Assembly (NCBI GenBank): GCA_021307315.1
Contig: JAJSPD010000039.1
Location: forward strand, 62,001 to 126,000
DNA: 64,000 bases
Reading direction: 5' to 3'
From: Bisporella sp. PMI_857
Lineage: Eukaryota > Ascomycota > Leotiomycetes > Helotiales > Helotiaceae
Each line of letters opens with the position of its first letter. Positions within the stretch are counted from its first letter, which is position 1. A program made the position numbers and the translations under genes. The notes beneath the pieces were generated by a model, which saw only the letters and a list, made by a program, of their open reading frames with translations, was not told the origin of the DNA and made no database searches. Below are positions 10,289 to 22,316 of the stretch, in pieces.

Positions 10289-12735
10289 CTAGCGGGTAGA
10301 CATGGCCTTTGTGACAGCCCTCTTCAACGCGAGCCTTGATATATTTGTTAGTTGGCATTCTCTACGTATCGAGGATGCAAATACTTACTCTTTCTTCTTC
10401 AAGTCATCAGATGTTGAATCTTCAACCTCGAGTTGTGCCATGGCGTCGCTAAGGGCAGACTCGATCTTGTCCTTGTTTCCGCGCTTGAGCTTAAGGGACA
10501 TGGTGGGGTCGGAAACAATTTCCTCCACTCTCGAAATGTAGGACTCAAGTTGTTGTCTAGCCTCAAATTTTTTGCTGAAAGCTTCATCGGAAGTCTTGAA
10601 CTTCTCTGCATCGTTGATCATGCTCTCGATTTCAGTCGATGATAGTTTACCGACAGAGTTGGAAATTGTGATGTTGGCGCTGCGTCCTGAGGTCTTCTCA
10701 GTGGCAGTAACCTTAAGGATACCGTTAACATCAACCTCAAAGACGACCTCAAGAACGGCATCGCCAGCCTTCATGGGTGGGATTGGTGCAAGAGTGAACT
10801 CTCCGAGCGAGGTATTATCCTCACAGTTTACACGCTCACCCTGGAAAACAGGGAATTGAACAGTCTGCCTATAGACAAATTAGTATGGTAATTAGTGAAT
10901 TTATTGGGTGGGGGTCAAGGAGTAAGGAGTTGTCTCGGGGGTTCGCATGTTTTCCAACGCTATGACTCAGTATAAATTCACTCACTGATTATCCGCAACA
11001 GTAGTGAAAGTACGCTTCTTAATAGTTGGGACGGTTTGACCACGAGGAACAACAGGGGCGAAGATGTTACCCTCCATGGCAACACCAAGGGAGAGAGGAA
11101 CAACATCCAAGAGGAGGAGATCGGCGGTGTCAGCGGAGGTGGCCTTGCCAGAGAGGATACCAGCTTGGACAGCGGCACCATAAGCAACAGCCTCATCAGG
11201 GTTAATGCTCTTCTCGAGCTTCTTGCCATCAAAGAAGTCACTGAGGAGCTTCTGGATCTTTGGGATACGAGTAGAACCACCGACAAGAACGATTTCATCA
11301 ACCTTGCTCTTATCGAGGTTAGCATCCTTCAAGACCTGGGCGACTGGCTCAAGAGTGCCATTAAATGCCTTAGAGTTCAGGTCCTCAAATCTAGCACGGG
11401 TGATCTGAGCATTGAAGTCCTCGCCATCGAAGAGAGAATCAATCTCGACAGTGGTCTGGGCACCGTTGGAAAGAGTACGCTTAGCACGCTCGCAAGCAGT
11501 ACGGAGACGTCGGAGAGCACGGGGATCATTTGACAAATCCTTCTTGGTCTTGCGGGTGAACTCCTTCTTGAAGTGATCAAGGAGGTTAGTATCGAAATCT
11601 TGTCCTCCCAAGTGGGTGTCACCAGCCGTAGCCTTAACGGTGAAAACACCGCCCTGGATATTGAGAAGGGAAACATCGAAAGTTCCACCACCAAGATCGT
11701 AGATCAAGACATTGCGCTCCTTGTTGGACTTTCCGGCACCAAGACCATATGCGATGGCGGCAGCGGTAGGCTCGTTGATAATACGAAGGACGTTGAGACC
11801 AGCAATAGCACCAGCGTCCTTGGTAGCTTGACGCTGGTTATCGTTGAAGTAAGCTGGGACAGTAATGACGGCCTTAGCGACCTTCTTGCCCAACTTCGTC
11901 TCAGCAATCTCCTTCATCTACAGGTTGTGTTAGCAAATTTCTCCAAGCTCCATAGAGATGTTACCTTAGTCAAAACCATGGCAGAGATCTCTTGAGGTGA
12001 GAATGTCTTGTTTTCTCCTAGGTATTCTGGTGACGTTATTAGTAAACGAAGCAGTTGATATGGCTAAAAATTCCAAAGCATTATGGTCCATAGTCTGAAG
12101 GGTTGGAACATTCATCGGCTAGAAGTGGCGAGTACACAACTCGCAAAAAGTACAAAACTCGAGGAAGATATACTAACCAACTTCAACCATAGGGCTTCCA
12201 TTCTCATCGATGACCTTGAATGGCCAAGACTCGCAATCCTTCTTAACTGTGGGATCATCGAATCGACGACCGATCAGGCGCCTGCAGCCTTGTCAGCTTG
12301 CGAGTTCCTTCGCATGTAAAATTTGGTTATATGGCACGAACTTGATATCGAAGACAGTATTTCTTGGGTTCATGGCAGCCTGGTTCTTCGCCGACTCGCC
12401 GATCAACCGCTCCTTGTCGGTGAAGGAGACGAAGGATGGGGTTGTGAAACTACCTTGCTCGTTGGCAATGATCTCGACATTGGTGCCCTCATAGTTGGCA
12501 ACTGCTCAAATCAGTATCCAGTGTGTTGTAGCAATGACATGCACCCTAAATCTGCTATGTCGTGTGTGCTAGAGAACATACCACAAGAGTAGGTGGTACC
12601 TTTGATGAGAAGTTAGCTGTCGAGTCCAAAAGACGGTGGGGATTTTTCTGCTGATATATATAATGCTTTGGAAGAGAGCAATGAGCACATACCAAGATCG
12701 ATACCGATCGCACCTTCATAAACCTCATCTGCCAT
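10289..12735 (-). CDS. ssb1: Ribosome-associated Hsp70 chaperone Ssb
   Basis: Eight exons: 12693-12735, 12582-12599, 12342-12501, 12178-12281, 11965-12026, 10986-11917, 10389-10868, 10289-10334. They give 614 residues, the usual Ssb length. It starts [15 protein letters not shown] and ends [14 protein letters not shown], both typical of Ssb rather than Ssa (no EEVD tail). ATPase motifs are intact: [24 protein letters not shown] and [12 protein letters not shown]. Ssb binds ribosomes with the RAC complex and folds nascent chains. The second exon is only 18 nt and encodes GTTYSC of the phosphate loop; skipping it would destroy the ATPase while keeping the frame. Codon use is biased and cytosine-rich, as in highly expressed genes. 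Confidence 0.96.
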
Positions 12736-14768
12736 ATTTGCGATTGTTGCTGTTCTAGATTGTTGATGTGGTAGAGAACAGGACTCTGGGGGAAGAATCA
12801 GGTAGGAGGGAAGGCAAAATAAATGAAGCGACCCTCGATCTTTTTTCTTAAGTGTGGATAAGAAAATCCAATCCGCCACTAACGTATTCGGTTATTGGCT
12901 CCACCACGGTCACGTGTCATGGGGCTGACATCCGACGAACCAATCCAAAGAGAGCAGATGGGATATACATAAGAAGACCATCCTTTTGGAGTATCTTGAC
13001 AAAGTAGATCTTAATTGTCTAAGCTAAGGATCATACTTTAATTCTTTAACCATTAACTAGCAGGATAGTTGCCCTTAAGGAGAACGGCCATTTAACAATC
13101 TAGTAGATTCAATAACTGCATGGTGACAACTAGTACATAGCCAGTGCTGATAATAGAGAGAGCCAGGTTCTAACTGTACCTTATCCCCCATTCTACGGCT
13201 GACCATCCTTCAAAACGGTTCTCTGACGACAGTCTAGTCAGGGAGGGCTTCCTCTCTCGGCTTGCTGTCTGTTGTCCAGCTATCCATAAAGCAGAAGTTG
13301 ATAGAAAGAAGAGTCCTGCTTTATTACTGCTTAACTACGATAGGAAGTCTTTGAATTTCTCCAGCCAATAAAACTGAGTCGGCACCTATAATACACAAGT
13401 TTATATTTCATTCTATATTTTTCTTCGCATTTTCCATTACAGTCTCCTGATAGATGTACCTCAGTATGGTCAATTCTCCAGTGACTACCTTCTCCTATCC
13501 CGGACACATATACCATTCTCGGCAGCAAATGTTCCAAGTGCGATATCCTATATCAGTTACCGCAACCAGTTCTTGAGAACATAGTGTTGCCTACCGCAGA
13601 ATCCTAATCCTCGTCATCTAGCAAAATATATACTACGACACGCTTCTCATCATCTCCAAGCTCAAGTCCCTCTCTTTCTCTCATCAGTCCTTACACCTTC
13701 ATACCGTCTCACTCCAGTCGATTAAGGATGCTCAAAATTGTTGAAAGCTGGGGATTGATACGTGACGACTCACCCAACCGTCGAGCTACACCATTGTCCA
13801 ATTCATTGCTTGCCGAATTCAGCTTGGGCTCGGCCCGTTGCTCTATGAGTAAACACCGATACGGTAGCCTTCGAAAGATCGGAATCCCTGGCGTACATCA
13901 GACGGAATTGCCAGATTGTGGAACTGCGGAGAGGCAGTTGTAAAGAAGTTGCTTGGAACGAGTGCGGCTGACGGAGGCGGAACTCCATGGGATGCGGAGT
14001 TTTGATTAATTTGCCGGGTTGGGTTAGAAGAAGGGGTTGCCCAAGGATGGTATTTTAAAATTATCTTTTCGAGGACGTTCGTTTGGGTTGAAATGTTAAG
14101 GCGAGATATGACGATGTGTTGGAGAAGATTGGGCTCCCAGGGTCTTAGAGAGTCATGAGACGGAGATAAGATCCTGGGAGGCGAGTACTTTGGGGAGGTA
14201 AGCCTGATTAATCGCTCAGTAATTAGAATCGGAAGAGGGAGATGAAATCAACGTCTCTCCGATGGGCACGCCGTCCCGGTTCACGCACCCAGATACTGGG
14301 ACGTCAGTGGGTTTGAGGGTGAGTGAGGTTTATATCGGGGCCCGTTCGAAGAGAGAGCAAAGTTAGGAGTCATATTCCTAGAAAAAACTTCAGGAACGTA
14401 GAGGCAGCCGGGAAGTGACTGCATCGAAAGGAAACACAATATGACCTACTCTAACATTATGCCAGTAAGAATGTTTCAAGTGAGAATAATCGCTATTCGA
14501 GCAAATGAAGTCTGTCAAGCTCTACTTACGCATGCTCTCACGGTCTCTTCCTTGTGCAAAAGCCTACGAACTTACACGGCCCCTTAGACATTAATACACT
14601 CGCCTTTCTAGAATCAGCCAATTTAGATTTTGCACATACAATCGGCATTATCTATCGCCGTGTACTACTACAGTTACAGGTCCGACATGCCGACATTGAT
14701 ATTTCCAGTCCGAAATCCCACCCCACCAAACTCCTGCCGCCAAAAGAACCAATTTAAAAACTCTCCCG
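12736..14768. other. 2-kb intergenic region upstream of Ssb
   Basis: Between the Ssb start and the stop of the double-bromodomain gene. Several short ORFs (for example 13728-13943) lack family resemblance or splice support, so I call none. The left 200-300 bases should be the Ssb promoter and 5' UTR; the sequence near 12895-12925 holds a CCACCACGGTCACGTG stretch with a CACGTG E-box-like core. Confidence 0.5.
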
Positions 14769-17259
14769 TTATGCTGCTCTGAGGAGATTAGCAAAAACCG
14801 TGATTTTCTCTAATTCCGTGTCTTGTCCACCAGGTAGCTTAGCTGCGTCTTTAGGCAAGGCAGCAATGATCTCTACTTCTAGTCTATTGACACCAGGTGT
14901 TAGGCGGCCTTCAAACAATGGATGCCGGGGGTCGAGTGAGTGACCTGGCAGCAAGGGCATGGCGTGCAAGCGCTGGGTGTTCAAGGTAATGAACAGCTTA
15001 TGTTGGCGTTGAAGCAGAGATTCTGCGATTGTAGGTTTGATTTGAAGGTAGTAGTGTGTAGAAGGAAGGTTGATTGTAATGGACTGCTGAGTCAAGGTTG
15101 GAGACGCAGGAAGATCCATCTTGAAATGCTTTGTAATGTTGAGACCAGGATGTGATGACAAACTCAAGTTTGTGATCATGGCGTCCGAAGCATCTAACTC
15201 GTTAGCAAACATTGCTGAATAGGAAGCTTAGGAAAGACTTACTCTTGCCTTCCGGTCGGAATTTAGACTCGAGAGAATTCTGTACTTGATATTGTTGATG
15301 AAAAGGCTGAGCATATCCAGCCTGGCTGAAACTTTGTGAAGGCGTCAATGGCGGCGGCATGCCAGCTCCGTTAAGACCCGGAGTTGATACAGCTTGACTG
15401 GACGCACGATAAGTAGCATTTGGAGCGAGAGCAGGCGAGTTGGCCGATCCTTCTTCATTCTTCACGGGTCCACCAGCAGAATTAGTGGGGGATGCTACAG
15501 ATCCTGACATGCTCCTCGCTCTTTCAAGCTGATCCAGAGGAAGTGGAGTGGCACCTGAGACAGAGCCTCCAAATGGATTTCTTCGGCTTGTGCCATTCGC
15601 AGCTGGAGGAGTGCTAGAGGCTCCATTGCTATCATCGGCCTGCGGAGCAGGACTTGCCTTTTGACCAGGCATCTTTAGGGTAATTTTCGGATTCTGTGAC
15701 GGCGCTGGTTGAGGGGCCTTGTTGCCACCAAGCTTTAACATAATCTTTTTAGGGCCGGCTACAATCTTTTTCGCCTTTTCCAGGCGCTCAAGAAAGAAAA
15801 CCTACACGAGTTAGTTTGCTTGACAGATGGAGATAGCGAGACAAACCTCCAATTCCTTCGCTAGTTCAAAAATTTCACTGCCATCCTCGTTATAATGGCA
15901 TGCATTTGTCCATATAATGGAAGCTTCTGCTTCAAATTCCTCCCAGCTGCCAAACTTCGATACACTTGACGCTTCGCTGCCTTTTTTATCAATATCGACG
16001 CCCCTAACTTGTTGCCATAATGTATTCAAAGATCTTGGCTGAGTGATCACTGCATAATAATCCTTCAAACTCTTAGGCGGCAATTCAATGAAGACTTCAA
16101 AGGTTTTATAGGGGTCACTAATTCAGGTTAGCGTATGAGGTATGCGTAATGTGAGGCCACCCACCTTGGTTCCTCTTTGTGTTGTATCACATCTTCAACA
16201 ATCTTCTCTTGTGCTTGCTGGAAATTTAGGCCGGCGAAAGATTTCCCGGCATATTTTGACTCTGACAATGACGGTGTCACACTTTTCCTCGACGCAGTGT
16301 TCTTCGATCCCCGACCTCTGCCTTTCTTCGCCGGAATTGCTTCCTCTACGTCGGATTCCTCATCGTCCTCTTGATCGGAGTCAGCATCTTCGTCCTCATT
16401 ACTCTCGTCTCCTGGTACAGCAACGGCGTGTACTTGGAAACCGTGAACCTTATAAGCTGGATTAACCTTGGTTATGTAGTTACTAAAACCTTTGCGTAAC
16501 CGTTCAGCATCTTCATATATCTGTGACCCTTTCTCGTTGAACTCCTTGGCATTTGTTACCATTCGTTTAAAATGGCTTTCGAAATCAGTAAGAGTAGCAA
16601 ATTCATTTCGTTTTAGCTTAGTCTCGAGGGTTTCTATGGAGATTGGCAGCTTTATGACTTTGTAGTATTCGGGGAGCGTGCGTTTATTTGGCAGCGATAA
16701 AAAGGCTGTATGGATCTTTCGTCCACTATAGAAATTGTCAGTAAAAATTCAAAATGTTTGCTGTCGAGAGAGAATTAGGGCCGTTGGGATGGTTCAGAGG
16801 GTTAACCCGTTGAATACCCGCAGGCAAGGCTACGAGAGACTGGTAGTGACTATCGCAGCAATTGAACTCTCATACCTTTTATCGGTAATCGTCTTGATGT
16901 GTTCCAATGCCTTTAGACCCTCGATTCTGGTGGATTCGGGCGATTCGCCCTTTGAGGAACCCAAGTTGTCCTATTATTGTCAGTCTTGCGCTCTAGCATG
17001 TCAAGTATTATTATTGTGCTCGACACCTAGGTGCGATTGAGGTAGTGTTGTTGTTGCGGGCCAGGTACCCTGCACTATGGCTGTCGCGCTGTGAACTCGA
17101 TAAATTCAACCACAACAACCACGACAACTTGCAGACTCCCCACATGAAGTGTAAATTTATACTCACACCTGGAAGCTTCCGCCTCTTTGATCCGCGATCG
17201 TCAAGCTCGTCTGCGGCAACTCTATCGGCCCCATTGACCTTTCGCTTGTACTCGGGCAT
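14769..17259 (-). CDS. rsc4: Double-bromodomain Rsc4-like chromatin-remodelling subunit
   Basis: Six exons (17167-17259, 16876-16970, 16165-16725, 15847-16117, 15243-15801, 14769-15193) give 667 residues. Two bromodomains are present. The first, about residues 50-155, contains KRTLPEYYKVIKLPISIETL and later VTNAKEFNEKGSQIYEDAERL. The second, about 255-345, contains PPKSLKDYYAVITQPRSL and WTNACHYNEDGSEIFELAKEL; both keep the acetyl-lysine-binding Asn region. An acidic linker (DEDADSDQEDDEESDVEEA) separates them, and a Ser/Pro-rich low-complexity part leads to a conserved beta-rich C-terminal domain, as in fungal Rsc4 of the RSC remodelling complex. The last intron may use either of two in-frame acceptors 21 nt apart; I prefer the 49-nt intron with a GCTAACG branch. 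Yeast Rsc1/Rsc2 have other extra domains, so Rsc4 is the better name. Confidence 0.85.
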
Positions 17260-18064
17260 GATGGGAGAATTCGAAGTCGCGTATGCGCTGTTCGACCATG
17301 CAAGCAATTTTCGTCGAGGATAAAGGGTCGCTGAGGGCGCAATGCTTCGTTGAAAGGCGTCGCGTCTGTTCGCTGATGGTGAAGTGCGCGATGCAAACTG
17401 GAGCAAGTGACCCCTGTTTTCGTACCAACCAAACTGCGATTTGGATGACCGCCAGCCGACGATTTTCCGTCTACGAGTTGAAGAAAATGTGACAATTAGC
17501 GGGTATGGCCTATTGGATTAATATTTATTGCAATGTAGAAATTTCATCAAATATATTATTCATCAAAGTCAAATAACACGCCGGCATTCAAAAGATCCTC
17601 ATATTGTGTCTTGACACCTGAGGCACAAGGCATCAATATTTCTCGTGACCAGCCCGTGGACGCTAAACCCCACCCTGCAAAGTAGTGAGGGCCCTGAAAG
17701 TAAACAAAACCTCAGTCTACTCAATACTGCAATCTTTGAATAGCACCAACTTGCAAGCCACGCTCTCTGCCCCGATTCTAGCATCTGCCGCCGTTCACAC
17801 TTCACTCGTTTCTGTCAATTTGCTCGTGCAAAAGAGATCGATCCTCTTTCGAGTTATTTGGAGCCTCGATTTGGTACCTGGTCGTGTGCTCCATTGACTC
17901 AGGCCCACAACCATTTGCTCTTGTCAGGGTAACTTTTTGCGCAAGGAGTCTACCGTGCCTGGGTAGAGGTTGTCTTGCACGGGAATACACCTCTATACAT
18001 TTCGACCTTGCGTTTTACACGCGCAATCCTAGACAACTAGTCTGCCTACACTCAAAGCAGCAAA
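17260..18064. other. Divergent promoter region rsc4/cks1
   Basis: About 800 bases between two divergent starts. It should contain both promoters and 5' UTRs. An AT-rich segment lies near 17510-17570. No ORF or RNA gene is supported. Confidence 0.6.
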
Positions 18065-18562
18065 ATGTCCGACATAGATACCTCTAGAAGAAATAAGGTG
18101 CCCCGGCCACTTAGCGACTCTGAAAAAGCCCGCCTGGATGAGTTTCAGGACTCAATTCATTACTCGAGCAGGTGATTATTCTCTACTTCCCAGAAGATGC
18201 GCAATATATCTGACTCCTGCATTAGATATAGTGACGACGAGAATGAGTATCGGCATGTGCAGCTGCCAAAGAACATGTTGAAGGCGATTCCAAAGGATTA
18301 TCATGATGCTCAGAAGGGTACATTGAAGTTGTTGTGGGAGGAAGAGTGGAGGGGAATGGGCATTACTCAGGTCGGCCAATGATGATTAATTTTCAATGAT
18401 GATCTGCTAACTCTTCCGGCAGAGTCTTGGATGGGTACATTATGAAGTCCACGAGCCAGAGCCACACATTTTGCTTTTCAAGTAAGCAGCTGATCTTGTT
18501 TTCCATGGTAATATGCTAATGAAATTTCCAGGAGACCGCTCAACTTCCAAGCCGGCCAATAG
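18065..18562 (+). CDS. cks1: Cyclin-dependent kinase regulatory subunit Cks1
   Basis: Four exons (18065-18171, 18226-18370, 18423-18481, 18532-18562) give 113 residues. The core matches Cks1/Suc1: [16 protein letters not shown], then [39 protein letters not shown] and the end ILLFKRPLNFQ. The phosphate-binding Arg and the HEPEPH hinge that controls strand exchange are present. The protein binds CDK1 and targets it to phosphorylated substrates in the cell cycle and SCF-mediated degradation. The N-terminal 35 residues are a short charged extension common in filamentous fungi. The third exon follows a GTCGGC donor, weaker than the others, but conserved protein sequence fixes that junction. Confidence 0.96.
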
Positions 18563-19508
18563 ATACCTGGGATTTCTTGCTCATATTTGATTTGGCTTTG
18601 GCGGTTTTCTGATGCATCGGCGCAAGAATAGTAACGGCGCATGGCTTTGACGATATTTACGAATTATGTCTCCTACATATCAACTACGGCTTGATGGCAT
18701 GGGATGGTCTATTCATGCATTAGAATAGGAATAATAAATACGCCTTTCTCAGAAGCATACGATGGCTTGAATGTGGTGTGATGTGTTCCTGGTGTGATAG
18801 CTGATCTCGGGTTGTAAGGTAGGATTCCTCAAAGTTGTGACCCCAAGAACCTACAACGCGCCTCACTTTATTAATATGCTCTTCTCTTCATTGTATTGGG
18901 CTGCACTTTACTAGTAGATGGAAATTTACTTCATGTCTTGCTTGTACCAACGTATGGATTCTAAGTCTCCAAATGTTTGTGAGTCTTGATTGGCTTTTTC
19001 ATTAGCTGCACCGCAAAGGCAGGCTGAGGGCGAGGCTGAAGTATGACGGGCGGCGAATTCGAGTTTCTAAATGCAGCACCATGACTGCACCACCAGGAAC
19101 GGGTAAAAAGCCTTAGCCTGCCAAGCCAAACTTTACGATAGGCGCAGGCAATTCCTGGGGTGACTTGTGGTTTGATACTTTTGGATTTCAAATTGGACAC
19201 ATCTTCAGTAATAATGTTCCGGCCCGCCGAAATCGATTCTTTTCGTTACTGATATATTTGAACCCTCTAAGGAACAATGGAATATTGATATTTTTCTAGA
19301 ATTATACCTACTGTATCGACCACATATTGTACATATTTTCCACGTATCCATTGCTTTTCACAGGTGTGGCGTCAAGGGCTCAATAACCATATTCTCTTTG
19401 ATCGAGTCTTGTCCAGACCACCCCACCTCAAGACGTCAACATATAGCCATTAATCAACTTGGCTAAATACGGCACTCGTTAAGCATAAAGAACAGGTCTT
19501 ATGACAAG
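18563..19508. other. Intergenic region cks1/ero1
   Basis: About 950 bases holding the cks1 3' UTR and the ero1 promoter. A short minus-strand ORF (18961-19200) has no recognisable features. Nothing else seen. Confidence 0.5.
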
Positions 19509-21432
19509 ATGAAGTCCGCCGCGAGAGTCTTTTATCTCGCAGTCTTCGCCTTACTGGGGACGTCTCACGCAGGAGATTCTAAAGGCGCTTCCAGAATTAC
19601 ACATCCTGGACCAGATGTTTGCGCGGTACGCTCTTCTACTTTTCTTTTTGGCATGCTTGTCTAATGCCTTTCAGATATCTCCTACAGCAATCGTCTCTGA
19701 CGCCTGCGCCTCATATTCGACTCTCGATGACCTTAATGCGGAACTTAAACCTGCCCTTCTAGATATCACCCAGAAAACAGATTTTTTTTCATATTACCGA
19801 TTGAATCTGTTTGGGAAAGAATGTCCGTTCTGGAGCGACAATGAGGGCATGTGCGGCAATATTGCTTGCGCGGTGAACACTTTAGACAATGAAGCAGATA
19901 TTCCGCTGGTGTGGAGAGCCGAGGAATTAGGAAAGTTGGAAGGTCCAAAAGCTAGCCATCCTGGAAAACGACTCCAAGAAGAGCGTGGGCCGGAAAAGCC
20001 ATTACAAGGGTCATTGGGAGACGATGTAGGCGAGAGCTGTGTGGTAGAATACGACGATGAATGTGACGAACGGGATTATTGCGTCCCCGAGGACGAGAGC
20101 GCAAGCGCAAAGGGAGACTATGTGAGCTTGGTAGACAACCCGGAGCGCTTCACAGGTTACGCAGGAGCTGGAGCGCACCAGGTTTGGGACTCAATTTACA
20201 AGGAGAACTGTTTCTCCAGATCTTCGTTCCCGAAGTCAGCATCACTCGGTATACCTCAGACCCCGAACCGTGGGCCTGCAGGTTTTGAGCTAAAATCCGT
20301 CCTAGAGGAGCGTGGAAGACAGGAAGCATTACGCGAAACCCAAAAGCTTTCGCCAAACACGCCTTTTGTTGCGGAGACGGGCCTGGAGCATGAAGCGGAA
20401 TGTCTGGAGAAGCGAGTCTTTTATCGAGTCATATCCGGCATGCACACATCTATCAGCACGCATCTATGCTGGGAATATTTGAATCAAACGACAGGAGAAT
20501 GGGGACCAAATCTACAATGCTATAAGGACCGACTTCACTCCCACGCTGATAGGGTCTCAAATCTATATTTCAATTATGCTCTAGTTCTTCGAGCAGTCAC
20601 AAAATTAGGGCCTTCTTTGAAAGATTACACCTTCTGTTCCGGTGATCCAGCCCAGGATAGAGAGACCAAAGCAAAAGTGCAAGCACTGTTATCTCAAGCC
20701 GGGAAGGCTCCTCCGATATTTGACGAGAGCCTTATGTTCAAGAACGGAGAAGGTCCAAGTTTGAAGGAAGACTTCCGCAATCGGTTCAGAAATGTAAGCC
20801 GAATGATGGACTGTGTGGGTTGTGATAAATGTCGATTATGGGGAAAGGTCCAAACTGCTGGATATGGTGCAGCGCTAAAGATCTTGTTCGAATACGATAA
20901 CAACAGTCTAGACTTACCTATTCTGAAGAGAACAGAGCTGGTAGCCCTCTTCAACACCTTGGCACGCATCTCGAATTCGCTGTCCGCCATCAACGAGTTT
21001 AGATTCATGACTTTAGTTGAATCAGCGGAGTCTGATCTTAGGAGTATGCCTGATCGCGTGATCAAACCTCACAACGTGATTCCCGATAAACCCGATCCCA
21101 CAGAGAAGGACTTTGAGGACTTTGAAAGGGAGGAGGCTGCTGCTAAGGAAGAGGAGAGAAAGCAGAAACGCAGCATTGCCGACGACTTCTGGAAGGAGTT
21201 GGACCTATTCACTCGAGCGTTCAAGTATGTGATGAAGGGCTGGATCAGCGCCCCCAAAAACATGTAAGTACTACTGATTTTGAACCTTGGAGAGGACATG
21301 GAACAAGGCTAACGTGTGTGTAGATGGGAGATTCTCGTGCTCGAACTATCTCGGTTCTGGGAATTCTTCTTTGGATTGCCGGTCTCTCCACGATCCTGGG
21401 AAATCCATCGACCCAGGCCAGACGAGCTATGA
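19509..21432 (+). CDS. ero1: Endoplasmic reticulum oxidoreductin-1
   Basis: Three exons (19509-19625, 19675-21263, 21324-21432) give 604 residues. A signal peptide (MKSAARVFYLAVFALLGTSHA) leads into the ER lumen. The shuttle cysteines lie at C99 and C104 (MCGNIAC), and the FAD-proximal active site is C419-V-G-C422-D-K-C425. Conserved PFWSD and SISTHLC stretches are also present. ERO1 oxidises protein disulfide isomerase using FAD and oxygen, driving disulfide formation. The ATG at 19615 that heads the long uninterrupted frame lies in an intron-spanning frame and is not the start; the real start supplies the signal peptide. The C-terminus after the second intron ends RPRPDEL. Confidence 0.94.
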
Positions 21433-22316
21433 GGAGGATGGATTGGATTGACATTTGAATGGAGTTCAGGACACAAGCATCAGCGAGCGGCGTTATGGGG
21501 ATTTATGCATTATATGTAGAATTTAAGTCCACCTGGTGGCATCAAAACCAAGCTTCTTTTTTCATTTCTCACGGCGTAAAAATATCCCTTTATTCGTTTC
21601 CACCTTTATCTTGACTACAAATGACCGCCACGCGTTCAATAAATCTCCCCTGTCTTCCCCATGTTGGGGGGGAGTGATATTTATGTCGATGGGCATAGTG
21701 AATTATGAAAATTATGCAGTTTCCTTGGGGTCCAGTAGTTTTTCCAAGGCAGAGAGATTGCCTGGTTGGGTCAGCCAAGGCGGGCAGTGAGTGGAAAAGT
21801 GGATGCTTTGCCCCGGTAAACAAGCTTTAGTGCCTGCCAAGACTAACACACGGCCAATAAACGTGGTTACCCCTTTCTCTAGTGGGCAAGAGGCCCCCCT
21901 ACCTAAGCCAGGCACAGGAAGGGGAGATGTGTTTTTTTGCTCCTTCGTATTCAGAAAGTGCCGTTCTACCCCCCTGGTCATCACTCGTGAAAGATGAACG
22001 ATGAGCAATGCCAAGCCCAATCCCATGGCCAATCTCCAAATCAGGAGAAAAAGAGCGCTATTATTAACTAGGCGGTCCACTCAAGACACATGTCCCTGCT
22101 CCCCTGCTCCCTGGTCCGAAGCTTCCCATCAAAACACTCCCATTCTCCTCGCGTCTACACTTTTCTTCCTTCCCTTCCTTCTTCATCCCACCATCATCCA
22201 GTCACAGCGACATTCCAATCTTTGTCTGCCTTTCCTCCCATCTTCTTTCTTCTCTTTTCTTGCTCTTCCCGGTTTTTTTCTTAAAAACCACCACACTCGT
22301 TACTTTCCTAATCATC
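21433..22316. other. Promoter region of the GH17 glucanase gene
   Basis: About 880 bases between ero1 and the glucanase. The last 220 bases are strongly pyrimidine-rich on the + strand (CTTCCTTCCC-type runs at 22150-22270), a usual sign of a well-expressed fungal promoter and 5' UTR. GGGG/CCCC motifs occur near 21660-21970. No gene is supported. Confidence 0.55.

Noticed and set aside
10982..11533. Long plus-strand ORFs opposite the Ssb gene (for example 11036-11533)
   Set aside because: They are antisense shadows of a highly biased coding sequence; the minus-strand Hsp70 is unmistakable.
13728..13943. 71-residue ORF in the Ssb upstream region
   Set aside because: No recognisable motif, no splice partners, and arginine/serine composition typical of chance ORFs.
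15215..15242. 28-nt intron in rsc4
   Set aside because: Too short for efficient splicing; the overlapping 49-nt intron has a proper branch site and keeps the frame.
19615..19674. MFARYALLLFFLACLSNAF as the signal peptide of ERO1
   Set aside because: This stretch is mostly the first intron read in another frame; exon 19509-19625 supplies a better signal peptide and joins in phase.
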